A program made the position numbers and the translations under genes. A stretch of 64,000 nucleotides of DNA from Kitasatospora aureofaciens. GTDB lineage: Bacteria > Actinomycetota > Actinomycetes > Streptomycetales > Streptomycetaceae. Numbering within the stretch: position 1 is the first letter of the stretch; each line of letters opens with the position of its first letter. Of this stretch, positions 17,453-25,816 are shown piece after piece. Location: the NCBI GenBank assembly GCA_000720845.1, contig JODU01000002.1:1-64000 (forward strand), given 5' to 3'. The notes under the pieces were generated by a model. It did no database searches and had not been told where the DNA came from. It worked only from the letters and a program-made list of their open reading frames with translations.

Positions 17453-18039
17453 ACGCGGCGCCGGGCAGCGAGCACGGGCGGTGTGGAGGGCGCCTTCTGC
17501 GGGCTGGGCCTTTGGGTCTCGGCGATGAGTTGCCGGTCTTCAGCGCGCGCCGAGAATGAGGCGAGGCGTCGGGAGAGCCGTCGCGTTACGGCGCGATAGG
17601 TGGTGGCCGCTTGCTGCATCTCGACACCGGCACGGCGGAGTTGATCACGGCTGGTGGCGGGGGTGGGGTCGGCGTCCTTGTACAGCAGGATCTCGGTGCG
17701 GTGATGGATGGCGAGGTTGCACAGGGTGGCGGCCAGTGAGATCTGGGAGCAGGCGCCGGCGAGGAGCGCCAGGTTGTCGGCCCCGTCCTTCATTGCGGGG
17801 TACTGGCTGACCGACAGGTCGTGCACCTGCCGCGTGCACTTCATCGCCAGCTCGTGCACCCGTAGGCTCAGGGGTGCGATCTCTCGGACGGGCTTGGCGA
17901 TCTCGCCCTTCCGGATGCGTGCCGCCTCCGCGGACAGCTCCTTCAGGGCGGGGGCCACCTCGCCGAGAAGGCGGGTGTGTTCGGTCAGGTCGACGGTGTG
18001 CAGGACAACTCCGGGAGGACGCGGGGCGGTACGGGGCAA
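17449..18039 (-). CDS. Uncharacterised helical protein
   Basis: 196 residues, mostly helix, with two Cys in M-K-C-T-R-Q-V-H and G-A-C-S-Q-I-S. There is no signal peptide and no known domain. The start (TTG at 18039) has no clear ribosome site, so it may be longer or shorter. It is coupled by 4 nt to the interrupted gene downstream. Confidence 0.55.
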   Translation of the reverse strand: MPRTAPRPPGVVLHTVDLTEHTRLLGEVAPALKELSAEAARIRKGEIAKPVREIAPLSLRVHELAMKCTRQVHDLSVSQYPAMKDGADNLALLAGACSQISLAATLCNLAIHHRTEILLYKDADPTPATSRDQLRRAGVEMQQAATTYRAVTRRLSRRLASFSARAEDRQLIAETQRPSPQKAPSTPPVLAARRRV

Positions 18040-18081
18040 GGTGAGGATGGTGGGTCCGTTGCGGCGTAGGAGCGGGCTCGG

Positions 18082-18540
18082 TCAGAGGGCTTCCCACAGC
18101 AGGCGGGTGACGTGGTCGTTGCCGTGGCCGGCTCGTGGGCGGGACGGGGTGTGCCATCCGGCGCGGGGCGGCCGGCTGGCGATGACGCGCCACCCGGCGC
18201 CGCGCAGTGATGCGCCGCTCTCGCCGTTCTGCGTGTAGGTGATCAGCCGTCGGTAGCCGAGGGCTTTCGCCGCCCGCCACGCGGCGCCGTAGAGCAGTGA
18301 GTTGGCGTTGCGGGCGCCGTCGCTGGCGGTCCGGGTGACTTCGAGGGTGGCGCCGTCGTCCAGGTGACGGGCCACCGGCCGGCCGACGATGGCCACGGCG
18401 CGCAGCGTGCCCGTCTCGTCGGCGGCGCCGACGGCGAAGATCTGTCCTGCGGGCGGCGGGTGGTGTCGGTGCCAGGTGCGTACGAAGTCTTTCGCCTCAC
18501 GGGAGCGGACCGGCACCAGGTGCAGCGGTATGTCGCTCAC
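18082..18540 (-). CDS. GNAT-like protein (XF1762-like)
   Basis: 152 residues beginning at GTG 18540, which overlaps the VirD4 stop (GTGA). The sequence shows H-L-V-P-V-R-S-R-E-A-K-D-F-V, W-H-R-H-H-P-P-P, then A-V-A-I-V-G-R-P-V-A-R, S-L-L-Y-G-A-A-W-R-A-A-K-A-L-G-Y and L-I-T-Y-T. This is the pattern of the phage and plasmid XF1762 family, an acetyltransferase-like fold of unknown substrate. The last part (G-W-x-V-I-A-S-R-P) fits the final GNAT strand. Confidence 0.7.
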   Translation of the reverse strand: MSDIPLHLVPVRSREAKDFVRTWHRHHPPPAGQIFAVGAADETGTLRAVAIVGRPVARHLDDGATLEVTRTASDGARNANSLLYGAAWRAAKALGYRRLITYTQNGESGASLRGAGWRVIASRPPRAGWHTPSRPRAGHGNDHVTRLLWEAL

Positions 18541-20327
18541 GCGGCCGTCCCGAAGTCGGACTGTGTCGGCGCGTGCTTCGCGACGGCGCGAGCCGTGATT
18601 GCCTTCGAAGCGCGGGCGGACGCCGCGGACAGTTCCGCGGCTCCTGGCTCTCGGTACCACGGCCGCAGGTCGAGCATGGCGGCGCGCATGCCGGTGGCGA
18701 AGCAGAGGGCGGTGCCCTTGGGCAGGGCGCGGATCGCGTCGGCGGGCAGGATGCGTTCCTGCCGCATCGACACCGACGTGCTCTTGCCGGACTCCGAGTG
18801 CGAGGTCGATGTGGTCTCGACGTCGTGGTCGCCGATCAGGCGGGAGAGCTTGTCGGCGAAGTCGGGGTCGTCGATGCCGGAGCCGATGACCTTGACGGTC
18901 GAGGCGGACCACATGGCGTCCATGCCCGCGTCTCCCCAGACCTTCTGGCCCTGGCGGTAGGACTGCAGGATGGTGATCGGGATGATTCCGCGGCTGCCGA
19001 GGTGGGAGTACAGGTCGGGCAGGTCGCTGATCTTGCACACGTTGGCGGCCTCGTCGAGGATCGCCAGCATGGGCGGGTCCAGGCGTCCGCCGGCGCGTTC
19101 GGCCTGGGCGGTCGCCGCGCGCATCACGGAGTCCGCGCACGCGGCGATCAGCGCCGAGGCTCCGCCTCCCCCGTCCTTGCTCAGCAGGAACAGCGTGTCG
19201 GTGGAGGTGACGAACTCCGACGGGCGGAACTCGGGAACGTCCTTCTGCGGGGTGACCCAGGCGGCGATCTCGTTGTTCAGCAGGGCGGCGGCGTACTGGC
19301 GGGCGGTCTCGTAGATGCCGTCGCGCGTCTCCGGGGGGCCCTCGACGGTGCCCTTGAGCTGGGCTGCGACGGCGGCGAAGTCGTGGTCGCGGAGGATGTC
19401 GAGCGGGGTGCGGTCGGCGGGGAAGGCGAGCCACTGCATGATGTCGGTGATGGGCCGCTCGTCGAGCGCTGCGGCCAGCAGCAGTTGGGAGAGGATGTTG
19501 CTGCCGGCCTTGGACCAGAAGTCGCCCTGCTGGGAGGCGTCCACCGAGGCGGCGAGGAAGTGTCCGGCGAGCCGGTTCGCTCCGTCCAGGGTTTTCGCGC
19601 TGGCGAGGGGGTTCCACCACATCTCGCGTGCGGCGTGCGCGATCTGTTGTGGGTCCATGGTCCACACCTGCCCGACGCGGGAGCGGGCCTCGTATGTGGC
19701 GGTGAAGGCGTCGCCGGCGGCCTTGTTCGAGGTCAGCAGGACGGGGCCGGGCGCGGCGAGCATGGAGGGGATGGCGAGCGAGGTGGTCTTGCCCGAGCGG
19801 GGCGCCATGATGGCGACGGCCACATCCTCATAGCCCATGCGCACCTCGTGCCGGGTGTTCTGCAGGTTACCCAGGAGGATGCCGGTGTCGCGGGCTTCGA
19901 TGTGCTTGGCGTCCTTGAGGCTCGGGCGCAGCGAGCGGGCCTTGTCGGTGATCGCCTTGGCCATCAAGGGCTCGATGTCCCGGGCCTTGGCCATGCCGGT
20001 GATCTTCTTCCGGCTGCCGCCGCGGTTCTTGTGCCGGAACCACAGGGCGACCGCCGTCCCCCCGAGAGCCAGGAGGAGCAGAACGGGAACGATGCGTGCC
20101 CCGATGAGCAGGGACGTTTCTCCCAGAGCGGGCCAGACCTGCTCGGGGTGGAGCAAGGCGTTGGTCGGCTGGTAGGGGGCCCAGCTGGTGCCGGTGAGGT
20201 AGGCGGTGAGGTTGCCGCACAGCCAGGCCAGGTGGGACAGGGGGACGACGACGGCGAGCACGCCGAGCAGGAGGCGCAGGACGAGGTCGTATCCGTCGGT
20301 GTTGCTGCTGGAGGAGGAGGGGGGCAA
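18537..20327 (-). CDS. VirD4/TraG-type coupling ATPase
   Basis: 596 residues, the type IV coupling protein that brings the relaxosome to the secretion channel. Two membrane helices lie in the N-terminal region (about residues 15-45 and 75-95). The Walker A motif is M-A-P-R-S-G-K-T-T-S near residue 172 and Walker B is M-L-A-I-L-D-E-A-A-N near residue 415. The G-S-R-G-I-I-P-I-T-I-L-Q-S-Y-R-Q segment follows, as in other TraG proteins. The TTG start at 20327 lacks a close ribosome site. With the VirB4 and membrane proteins at 41-50 kb it completes the motor set. Confidence 0.88.
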   Translation of the reverse strand: MPPSSSSSNTDGYDLVLRLLLGVLAVVVPLSHLAWLCGNLTAYLTGTSWAPYQPTNALLHPEQVWPALGETSLLIGARIVPVLLLLALGGTAVALWFRHKNRGGSRKKITGMAKARDIEPLMAKAITDKARSLRPSLKDAKHIEARDTGILLGNLQNTRHEVRMGYEDVAVAIMAPRSGKTTSLAIPSMLAAPGPVLLTSNKAAGDAFTATYEARSRVGQVWTMDPQQIAHAAREMWWNPLASAKTLDGANRLAGHFLAASVDASQQGDFWSKAGSNILSQLLLAAALDERPITDIMQWLAFPADRTPLDILRDHDFAAVAAQLKGTVEGPPETRDGIYETARQYAAALLNNEIAAWVTPQKDVPEFRPSEFVTSTDTLFLLSKDGGGGASALIAACADSVMRAATAQAERAGGRLDPPMLAILDEAANVCKISDLPDLYSHLGSRGIIPITILQSYRQGQKVWGDAGMDAMWSASTVKVIGSGIDDPDFADKLSRLIGDHDVETTSTSHSESGKSTSVSMRQERILPADAIRALPKGTALCFATGMRAAMLDLRPWYREPGAAELSAASARASKAITARAVAKHAPTQSDFGTAA

Positions 20328-20362
20328 GGGCTAGGTGCTTCCAGGAGGCGGGGACGGAGGGA

Positions 20363-21139
20363 TCAGCGCTGGCGGTGGCGCTCGGTCTGCGGCCGTTGCG
20401 GAGGATGCGTGCTGGTCGTCGGCGGGCCGGATCGGCGTACGGCGAGGGAGCGGACGCGTTCTTCCAGGGCGCCGGCGACCTGCTGGGCGGGTACTTCCCG
20501 GTGCGAGAGGGTGATGACGTCCGGGTTGCGAGTCGGGAGGCTGGAGGGGCCTGCGGTGCGCGGCACCGGTCGGGGGTCGGTGAGCGCGGTGGTGAACGCG
20601 GTGATCAGGTGCGGTGGGGTGTGCTCGCTGAAGTGGGCTTGCCACAGCAGAGTCCGGAAGTCGCGGAGGGCGGTGTCGACCCACCAGGCCCGAGTTGTCT
20701 CGTCGGCCTCGACGCGGACGGTGCCGTCGGGCGAGGCGAGCCGGTGGTGGTTGTAGGCCGGAATCCAGCCTGATGTGAGAAGCGGCTCTTGCGGATCCCA
20801 GTTGTCTGCTGGATCGGCAGTGGGATCGGTCAGCGCATCGGTGAACGTCGCGATCATTTCGACGGGGGTGCGGGCATCGAAGCTGGCGAACCATGCGGGC
20901 CGGTCCGGCGCGGGGGCGTGCTGCAGAGTCCACCACCGTCCGTCGGGGTCGGGCTCCAGCCGCAGGAGGGCCTTCTGGTCGGGGCTGGAAAGCAGGACGC
21001 GGGGCATCAGGGGGTCGTGACCGTAGCTCCAGCCGCAGGCACGGTGGAGGGGGACGGTGATCCAGGCGGGGTCACCGCCGCCGGCCAGGTGGCGCGGGGC
21101 GACGTAGTCGATGTCGACGTTGACGGGGACCTCGGGCAT
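20363..21139 (-). CDS. DUF317 domain protein
   Basis: 258 residues from ATG 21139, which has GAGGGGG nine bases upstream; a GTG two codons earlier overlaps the previous stop. Two DUF317 repeats are visible: A-P-R-H-L-A-G-G-G with S-S-P-D-Q-K and W-x-x-W-F-A-S-F, then A-S-P-D-G-T-V-R-V near residue 150 with Q-A-H-F-S-E-H-T-P. The C-terminal 60 residues are Arg/Pro-rich and likely disordered. Confidence 0.8.
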   Translation of the reverse strand: MPEVPVNVDIDYVAPRHLAGGGDPAWITVPLHRACGWSYGHDPLMPRVLLSSPDQKALLRLEPDPDGRWWTLQHAPAPDRPAWFASFDARTPVEMIATFTDALTDPTADPADNWDPQEPLLTSGWIPAYNHHRLASPDGTVRVEADETTRAWWVDTALRDFRTLLWQAHFSEHTPPHLITAFTTALTDPRPVPRTAGPSSLPTRNPDVITLSHREVPAQQVAGALEERVRSLAVRRSGPPTTSTHPPQRPQTERHRQR

Positions 21140-21141
21140 GG

Positions 21142-21744
21142 TCACCGCCCCCTCGCGCCGTGTCCGCTGCGCCGGGACGTCAGGGCGGGGAGCTGCGGGC
21201 GCTTCGGCCGGGACGGTGCGCGGCGTGCGGCGGCCTGGATGTCGAGGATGACGCGGCCGTGGCAGGTCCAGTCGTCCAGATAGCTCCAGCACTCTGCGTG
21301 GTGCGCGTCGAGCGCGTCGACGTACGCGTCGCTGCCCGGACCGGCACCCTCGGGGAGCTGGGCCCGGGTCTGGCGCCACTGCGCGTCCAGGGCGTCGAGG
21401 TGGCTCAGTGCCTCCTCCAGGATGGTCAGCTGCCCGGGCCAGCTGTCCCGCGTGAGGTGTGCGGGCAGGTGCTGGAGCTGGAGCCGGGCGGTGGCCAGCA
21501 ATTGGCGGGCGCCAGGACGCATGCCGTCGAACGCTGCGGCGGTGTCTGCGTCACGGACGGCGGCCCGGCGGCCGTAGGCGTCCTGGTCGAAGGGCCAGCC
21601 GTCCAGGTCCGTGTTGAACGCGGTGAAGGCGTCCCAGGACGCCAGGATCCGTTCACTGTGGCGCAGGTAGCGGTTGAGGCGCCGCAGCGAGGTGCGGCGG
21701 CCGTGGTTCGTGGTGCGGGAGATGAGAGCATCCTTTGAGGTCAG
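21142..21744 (-). CDS. Uncharacterised helical protein, probable CTG start
   Basis: The frame stays coding-like well upstream of the first ATG (21522): it includes R-T-S-L-R-R-L-N-R-Y-L-R-H-S-E-R and W-P-F-D-Q-D-A-Y-G-R-R. No ATG, GTG or TTG occurs there. CTG at 21744 overlaps the stop of the preceding gene (CTGA), the same geometry as the ATGA/GTGA junctions elsewhere in the series, and gives 200 residues. The protein is mostly helical with W residues and no known family. Confidence 0.55.
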   Translation of the reverse strand: MTSKDALISRTTNHGRRTSLRRLNRYLRHSERILASWDAFTAFNTDLDGWPFDQDAYGRRAAVRDADTAAAFDGMRPGARQLLATARLQLQHLPAHLTRDSWPGQLTILEEALSHLDALDAQWRQTRAQLPEGAGPGSDAYVDALDAHHAECWSYLDDWTCHGRVILDIQAAARRAPSRPKRPQLPALTSRRSGHGARGR

Positions 21745-22556
21745 CGGCGGGCGGCCGGCTTGACGGCGGTCGTGGGCGCCGGGGGTGTCGCGGGGGTGGT
21801 CTGCTGACGGCGCACGGCGCGGGCCTGTGCGCGGAGCGTCTTCACCCGGGCGGTGTGCGCGTCGACTACCTGCTGCGGGCGCAGTGGGCTCGGCTCTTTG
21901 ACGGCGCTGTAGTGGGCGGTGCGGTCGAACATGCCGCGCTGCAGCGGGCTCTGGTCGGTCAGCGCGCCCAGGAAGGCACCGGCGAGCCGATCGGGAACGT
22001 GCTCGTCGAGGAAGGCGTGCCAGATCCGCGGGCCCGGGAACGATTCGGCGCTGCTTGTCCTGACCTCGATGTGCCAGGACGGCTGTTCATGGAACTCACT
22101 CATGGGGCGGTGTTCGATCCGGCACAGCGAGTCCGGAGAGAACGCTCTCTCGGCATCCTCGTACTGCCAGCCTGCGCTGGTCACGGGCTGCCAGGGGTCC
22201 GGTTGCGATGAGGGCGGTGTGATGAGGGCGTCGGTGAGGCCGGCGAGGACCTCGGCCGGCACGAGTTCACCGAACTCGGCGTACCAGCCATGGTCGCCGG
22301 CGCCGGGGGCGGCCCGCAGCCGCCACCAGGCGGAGGTGGCGGACTGCGGGTCGAACTGCAGGCGGTAGCGGTGATCGGGGCTGGCCATCACGATCTCGGC
22401 GCTGAGCGGGTCGGAGACCGTGGCCCATCCGGCCGCGGCCAGGCCGTGGGTGACGTGACGGGCGTCGCCCGGACCGGCAAGGTGGCGAGGGCTGGTGTCG
22501 AAGGGGATCTGCCCGGCCTGCTTGTCGGCGAAGGCGTCGAGCTGGCGCTCGCTCAA
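21741..22556 (-). CDS. DUF317 domain protein
   Basis: 271 residues from TTG 22556, which overlaps the preceding stop (TTGA); a GTG at 22571 is an alternative. Features are S-P-R-H-L-A-G-P-G-D, A-S-P-D-H-R-Y-R-L near residue 60, W-Y-A-E-F-G-E-L-V-P-A-E-V-L, and a second repeat with F-S-P-D-S-L-C-R-I and W-H-A-F-L-D-E-H-V-P. The tail is Ala/Pro/Arg-rich. Confidence 0.78.
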   Translation of the reverse strand: MSERQLDAFADKQAGQIPFDTSPRHLAGPGDARHVTHGLAAAGWATVSDPLSAEIVMASPDHRYRLQFDPQSATSAWWRLRAAPGAGDHGWYAEFGELVPAEVLAGLTDALITPPSSQPDPWQPVTSAGWQYEDAERAFSPDSLCRIEHRPMSEFHEQPSWHIEVRTSSAESFPGPRIWHAFLDEHVPDRLAGAFLGALTDQSPLQRGMFDRTAHYSAVKEPSPLRPQQVVDAHTARVKTLRAQARAVRRQQTTPATPPAPTTAVKPAARR

Positions 22557-22906
22557 CGGCACCGGCTGCACCCCTGCTCGCTCTCGGCGTCGTCGTGCAG
22601 CGCACGCAGCTCGTCCAGGACGTAGTGGAGGGTGTGCTGGTCGGTCTGCTCCCAGGCGGCGGAGCGCAGCTCGGCGATCAGGACGTTGACGTGCGCGGTG
22701 CGTGGGATGGCCTGGTGTTCCTGGATGGTGCGGGCGAGGGCACGCAGGGTGTCGGCGAGCTGGACGGGCAGGCCCGTGTACTCGTCGAGGAGCGGCTCGA
22801 CGAGGGCGAGGGCTTCGGCGGGGTCGGGATTCTCGCGCAGGTACTCGGTGACGTCCGACAGCGTTTCGGTCAGGGTGCGAAGGGTTTCCGGGGTGAGGGC
22901 GGGCAT
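22553..22906 (-). CDS. Uncharacterised small helical protein
   Basis: 117 residues, helical, with T-L-T-E-T-L-S-D-V and a Leu-rich middle; no domain recognised. IS110 copy 2 inserted just upstream. The CTCC that both element ends share is, on this strand, the GGAG of its ribosome binding site, so the site is rebuilt next to the ATG at 22906. The gene has still lost its link to the upstream operon and probably depends on read-through from the IS. Confidence 0.6.
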   Translation of the reverse strand: MPALTPETLRTLTETLSDVTEYLRENPDPAEALALVEPLLDEYTGLPVQLADTLRALARTIQEHQAIPRTAHVNVLIAELRSAAWEQTDQHTLHYVLDELRALHDDAESEQGCSRCR

Positions 22907-22923
22907 CGGGCTCCGTAAGTTGT

Positions 22924-23063
22924 TGAGTGGCCCGGGAGGGCCGGATGTGGCTTATCGGGTTCTGTCTTCAGTGGCTCCCAAGGAGTGGCCGTCCGGCTCT
23001 CCGGGGCGCCCTGGCTGCTGATTGAGATGTGCGCGCCGTGTGCGGTCGCTGATTACGGAGATG
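22924..23063 (+). ncRNA. Predicted bridge RNA of IS110 copy 2
   Basis: The stem 22932-22946 / 22993-23006 matches that of copy 1, with a compensatory change (G-C to A-T at the inner end) and a U-G to C-G change. Inside, ATCGGG at 22955-22960 followed by TTC matches the left flank ATCGGG-CTC at 22905-22913 (8 of 9). The stretch TCCCAAGGAG at 22977-22986 is complementary to the right flank CTCCTTGAGA at 24335-24344 except for one position. Donor guides ATTGAGA (23022-23028) and TTACGGAG (23053-23060) are the same as in copy 1. RNA ends are estimates. Confidence 0.8.
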
Positions 23064-23117
23064 ACAGCGGGGTGTTCCTCGGGCCGACGGCATGTCGTGC
23101 GGGACGAGGAGGGGCAC

Positions 23118-24320
23118 GTGAGCGAGCGGAAGTCCCAGGTATGGGCCGGTGTCGATGCCGGCAAGGGCCATCACTGGGTGGCGGTGGTCGACCAGACCGG
23201 CGCGAACCTGTGGTCGAAGAAGGTCGACAACGACGAGTCGGCGATCCTGACCGCGCTCGGCGAGATCCTCGACCTGGCGGAGCGGGTCCACTGGGCCGTG
23301 GACATCTCCGGCACGTCCTCCGCCCTGCTGCTGGCCCTGTTGGCAGCCCATGGCCAGCAGGCCGTCTACGTGCCCGGCCGCACGGTCAACCGCATGTCCG
23401 GCGCCTACCGGGGCGAGGCGAAGACTGACGCCCGCGACGCCTATGTCATCGCCGAGACCGCGCGGCACCGCAACGACTTCGCCGCGCTCGACGTGCCGGC
23501 CCAACTGGCCGCCGACCTCGCGTTGCTCACCTCCCACCGCTCCGACCTCGTGGCCGACCGGGTACGGATGATCAACCGTCTGCGCGACGTGCTGACCGGT
23601 GTCTTCCCCGCTCTGGAGCGGGCTTTCGACTACAGCAGCCACAAGGGTGCACTGGTGCTGCTGACCGGCTACCAGACCCCGGCCGCGATCCGTCGCCGCG
23701 GCCGGGCCAGGCTGACGGCCTGGCTCGCCAACCGAAGCATCCGTGGTGCCGACGCGGTCGCCGCGACCGCGCTGGAAGCCGCGCAGGCCCAGCAGACCGC
23801 ACTGCCCGGCGAGGACGTCGCCGCGCAGATCGTCGCCGACCTGGCCGCGCAGATCCTCGCCCTGGACGACCGGCTCAAGCGCATCGACAAGCAGATCCGT
23901 GAGACGTTCCGAACCCATCCGCAGGCGGAGATCATCGAGTCGATGCCGGGCATGGGCCCGATACTCGGAGCCGAGTTCGTGGTCGCAGCTGGCGACCTGA
24001 CGGCCTACGCCGACGCCGGTCACCTGGCCTCGGCGGCCGGGCTGGTCCCGGTCCCGCGCGACTCCGGCCGCCGGACCGGCAACCTGCACCGCCCCAAGCG
24101 CTACAGCCGCCGCCTGCGACGGGTGTTCTACATGTCCGCGCAGACCAGCATCATCCGCGAAGGACCTAACCGGGACTTCTACCTCAAGAAGCGCGGCGAG
24201 GGCTGCAAGCACGTCCAGGCCGTCATCGCCCTGGCCCGACGACGCGCCAGTGTCCTGTGGGCACTTCTGCGTGACGACCGGGTCTTCACCTCCGCCCCAC
24301 CGGTCACGCAGGCGGCTTGA
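23118..24320 (+). CDS. IS110-family transposase (DEDD), copy 2
   Basis: 400 residues from GTG 23118 after GAGGAGGGG. The layout is identical to copy 1: W-A-G-V-D-A-G-K-G-H-H-W, A-V-D-I-S-G-T-S-S, D-A-R-D-A-Y-V-I-A-E-T, M-P-G-M-G-P-I-L-G-A-E-F, and the Ser in F-Y-M-S-A-Q-T-S. It has no stop or frameshift and looks active. Codon use is even more GC-biased than in copy 1. Confidence 0.92.
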   Translation: MSERKSQVWAGVDAGKGHHWVAVVDQTGANLWSKKVDNDESAILTALGEILDLAERVHWAVDISGTSSALLLALLAAHGQQAVYVPGRTVNRMSGAYRGEAKTDARDAYVIAETARHRNDFAALDVPAQLAADLALLTSHRSDLVADRVRMINRLRDVLTGVFPALERAFDYSSHKGALVLLTGYQTPAAIRRRGRARLTAWLANRSIRGADAVAATALEAAQAQQTALPGEDVAAQIVADLAAQILALDDRLKRIDKQIRETFRTHPQAEIIESMPGMGPILGAEFVVAAGDLTAYADAGHLASAAGLVPVPRDSGRRTGNLHRPKRYSRRLRRVFYMSAQTSIIREGPNRDFYLKKRGEGCKHVQAVIALARRRASVLWALLRDDRVFTSAPPVTQAA

Positions 24321-24356
24321 CTTCGTCATTGAGACTCCTTGAGACGGGGATTCAGG

Positions 24357-25160
24357 TCAGCGGCGGGTCCGGGCACCGCCGGACGGGGTATAGGGGCGGG
24401 CGGTGGTGCGGGGCCGGGCGCTTCGGGCGCTGCTGCGGGCCCAGGTGGCGGCGCGGGCAGCTGTGATCCGGGCCTGTTGCCACGCGCTGAGCTGGGAGGG
24501 TTTGACGGAGACCGACCAGGTCCGGATCTGTGTGCTGTGCGGGACACGTCCGCGTGGGCGCATCACGGGGTCCGGGCCGGCAAGTTCGGCTGAGAAGGCT
24601 TGGATCAGGTGCATCGGCGTGCTCGGCGTGAAGTTGGCCGTCCAGCCGTTGCCCTGCTTGTCCTGTGCTCCGGTCCACCACATCGCCGAGCCATCGGCGC
24701 CCTGGTGGTAATGCATCCACGCGGTGCCGTCGGGGCTGGTCGCCATATAGTCCCGGCCCTCGAACCGCGTGTGCCAGTTCTGCTCCTGCAGAGGTGCCCA
24801 GACGTTGGGGGCGTGTGCGGAGCGGGGGCGGGTGAGGGCGTCGGTCAGACCGGCAACGATCTCCACCGGAGTCTGCCGACCCAGGTGCGCGGACCACTCG
24901 GCGTTCGCCCCGTTTGCCCGGCCGTGGATGGTCCATCCACCGGGGAGGACGTAGGGGTCGTAGGCGACGCGGACGGTGCGGTCCGGGCTCTCCATGAGCA
25001 GCGGGCCGTCCTTCTTGGACTTGTCCCGCCAGCCCGAGGCGCGCAGGAACTCCGAGACGTGCCGGACGTCGCCGCCGCCGGCCAGGGCACGGGGCTGGAC
25101 GAGGTAGTGCTGCTCGGCTTGCTCGTCCGGCCCCCAGCCCTGCCACTGCTTATTCTTCAC
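24357..25160 (-). CDS. DUF317 domain protein
   Basis: 267 residues from the GTG at 25160, chosen because it overlaps the preceding stop (GTGA). The family pattern is visible: V-Q-P-R-A-L-A-G-G-G-D, E-S-P-D-R-T-V-R-V near residue 57, W-S-A-H-L-G-R-Q-T-P-V-E-I-V, then T-S-P-D-G-T-A-W-M and W-T-A-N-F-T-P-S-T-P. Before IS copy 2 inserted it was followed closely by the gene at 22553. Confidence 0.8.
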   Translation of the reverse strand: MKNKQWQGWGPDEQAEQHYLVQPRALAGGGDVRHVSEFLRASGWRDKSKKDGPLLMESPDRTVRVAYDPYVLPGGWTIHGRANGANAEWSAHLGRQTPVEIVAGLTDALTRPRSAHAPNVWAPLQEQNWHTRFEGRDYMATSPDGTAWMHYHQGADGSAMWWTGAQDKQGNGWTANFTPSTPMHLIQAFSAELAGPDPVMRPRGRVPHSTQIRTWSVSVKPSQLSAWQQARITAARAATWARSSARSARPRTTARPYTPSGGARTRR

Positions 25161-25540
25161 CGGCGCCGCCGTACGACGAGCGGGGCAGGAGCCGGAGGCT
25201 TCGCCGCGCTGGTGGCCGGTCGGGTGCCGAGGTGCTGGAGGAGGTCCTGGTGCTCGTCCAGGTCCAGGCTGATGTCGTGCAGTTCGTTGGCGGCACGGCC
25301 CAAGGCGAGCCATACCTCCGCTGGCAGGGCGCCTCGTTCCGCCTCGCTCTTGGCGAAGTGGCTGCCGGTGATGACGAGGTGAGTGACGCCGCCGAGGACT
25401 CCGTTGTCCGGGTCGAGGACGCGTGCGATGACCTGCGCTGCCTGGGGCGGGGGAAGCTGAGAGAGGTGGTCGGAGAGCTGGCCGAGCTGGCGGGTGATCT
25501 CGTCGGCCAGTCTCACCGGGTAGGGGGCGGGGTGGGACAT
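25157..25540 (-). CDS. Uncharacterised small helical protein
   Basis: 127 residues with a canonical ATG and a strong GGAGGAG site. The helical pattern (I-T-R-Q-L-G-Q-L-S-D-H-L) and the Pro/Arg-rich end resemble the protein at 22553. It is coupled to the following DUF317 gene; paired small helical protein plus DUF317 occurs twice here (22553/21741 and this pair). Confidence 0.6.
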   Translation of the reverse strand: MSHPAPYPVRLADEITRQLGQLSDHLSQLPPPQAAQVIARVLDPDNGVLGGVTHLVITGSHFAKSEAERGALPAEVWLALGRAANELHDISLDLDEHQDLLQHLGTRPATSAAKPPAPAPLVVRRRR

Positions 25541-25562
25541 GCTCCTCCGGGTGCGTGGACGT

Positions 25563-25748
25563 TCAGTGGTGGTGGCGCTGCCCGACGCGTTGCGCCTCGG
25601 TGGGGACGGTGTCCGGGTGGGCGCCGGCCAGTGGGGAGGCGCGGTCGGGGCCGGCCGTGATGCAGGCGCGTAGATAGCGGCGGAACAGGGCGGTTGCGAG
25701 CCGGGGTTTGAGCCGATGGCTGATCGGTGCGGGTGTGCGTTCTGCTAC
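25563..25748 (-). CDS. Small basic protein, possible GTA start
   Basis: A 61-codon frame with R-L-K-P-R-L-A-T-A-L-F-R-R-Y-L-R in the middle and H-H-H at the end. It has no ATG, GTG or TTG near its beginning, but GTA at 25748 stands six bases after GGAG. It follows a strong hairpin and precedes the gene at 25157. It may be a real small protein or a remnant. Confidence 0.35.
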   Translation of the reverse strand, partial: VAERTPAPISHRLKPRLATALFRRYLRACITAGPDRASPLAGAHPDTVPTEAQRVGQRHHH

Positions 25749-25781
25749 GGGTTTCTCCGTGGAGTTGGGCGGCGGGGAGGT

Positions 25782-25812
25782 GGGCGGCCCCGGCGTGGTG
25801 CCGGGGCCGCCC
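25782..25812 (-). terminator. Perfect GC hairpin after the gene at 25817
   Basis: A 13-bp perfect inverted repeat (GGGCGGCCCCGGC and its complement) with a 5-nt loop begins five bases beyond the stop of the 25817 gene. There is no T-run, as is usual for Streptomyces terminators. It may reduce transcription of the genes to its left. Confidence 0.55.
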
Positions 25813-25816
25813 GGGC

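Larger units (their letters stand above)
22911..24338 (+). mobile_element. IS110-family insertion sequence, copy 2
   Basis: It starts CTCCGTAAGTTG and ends ATTGAGACTCC, like copy 1, with about 200 nt before and 18 nt after the transposase gene. It sits in the short gap between the genes at 22553 and 24357, so no coding sequence is broken. Coding and non-coding parts differ from copy 1 at many positions, so the two arrived separately or are old. Confidence 0.9.

Noticed and set aside
15576..24338. A composite transposon bounded by the two IS110 copies
   Set aside because: The copies are diverged, sit at different guide-matched targets, and the genes between them continue the same operon as those outside.
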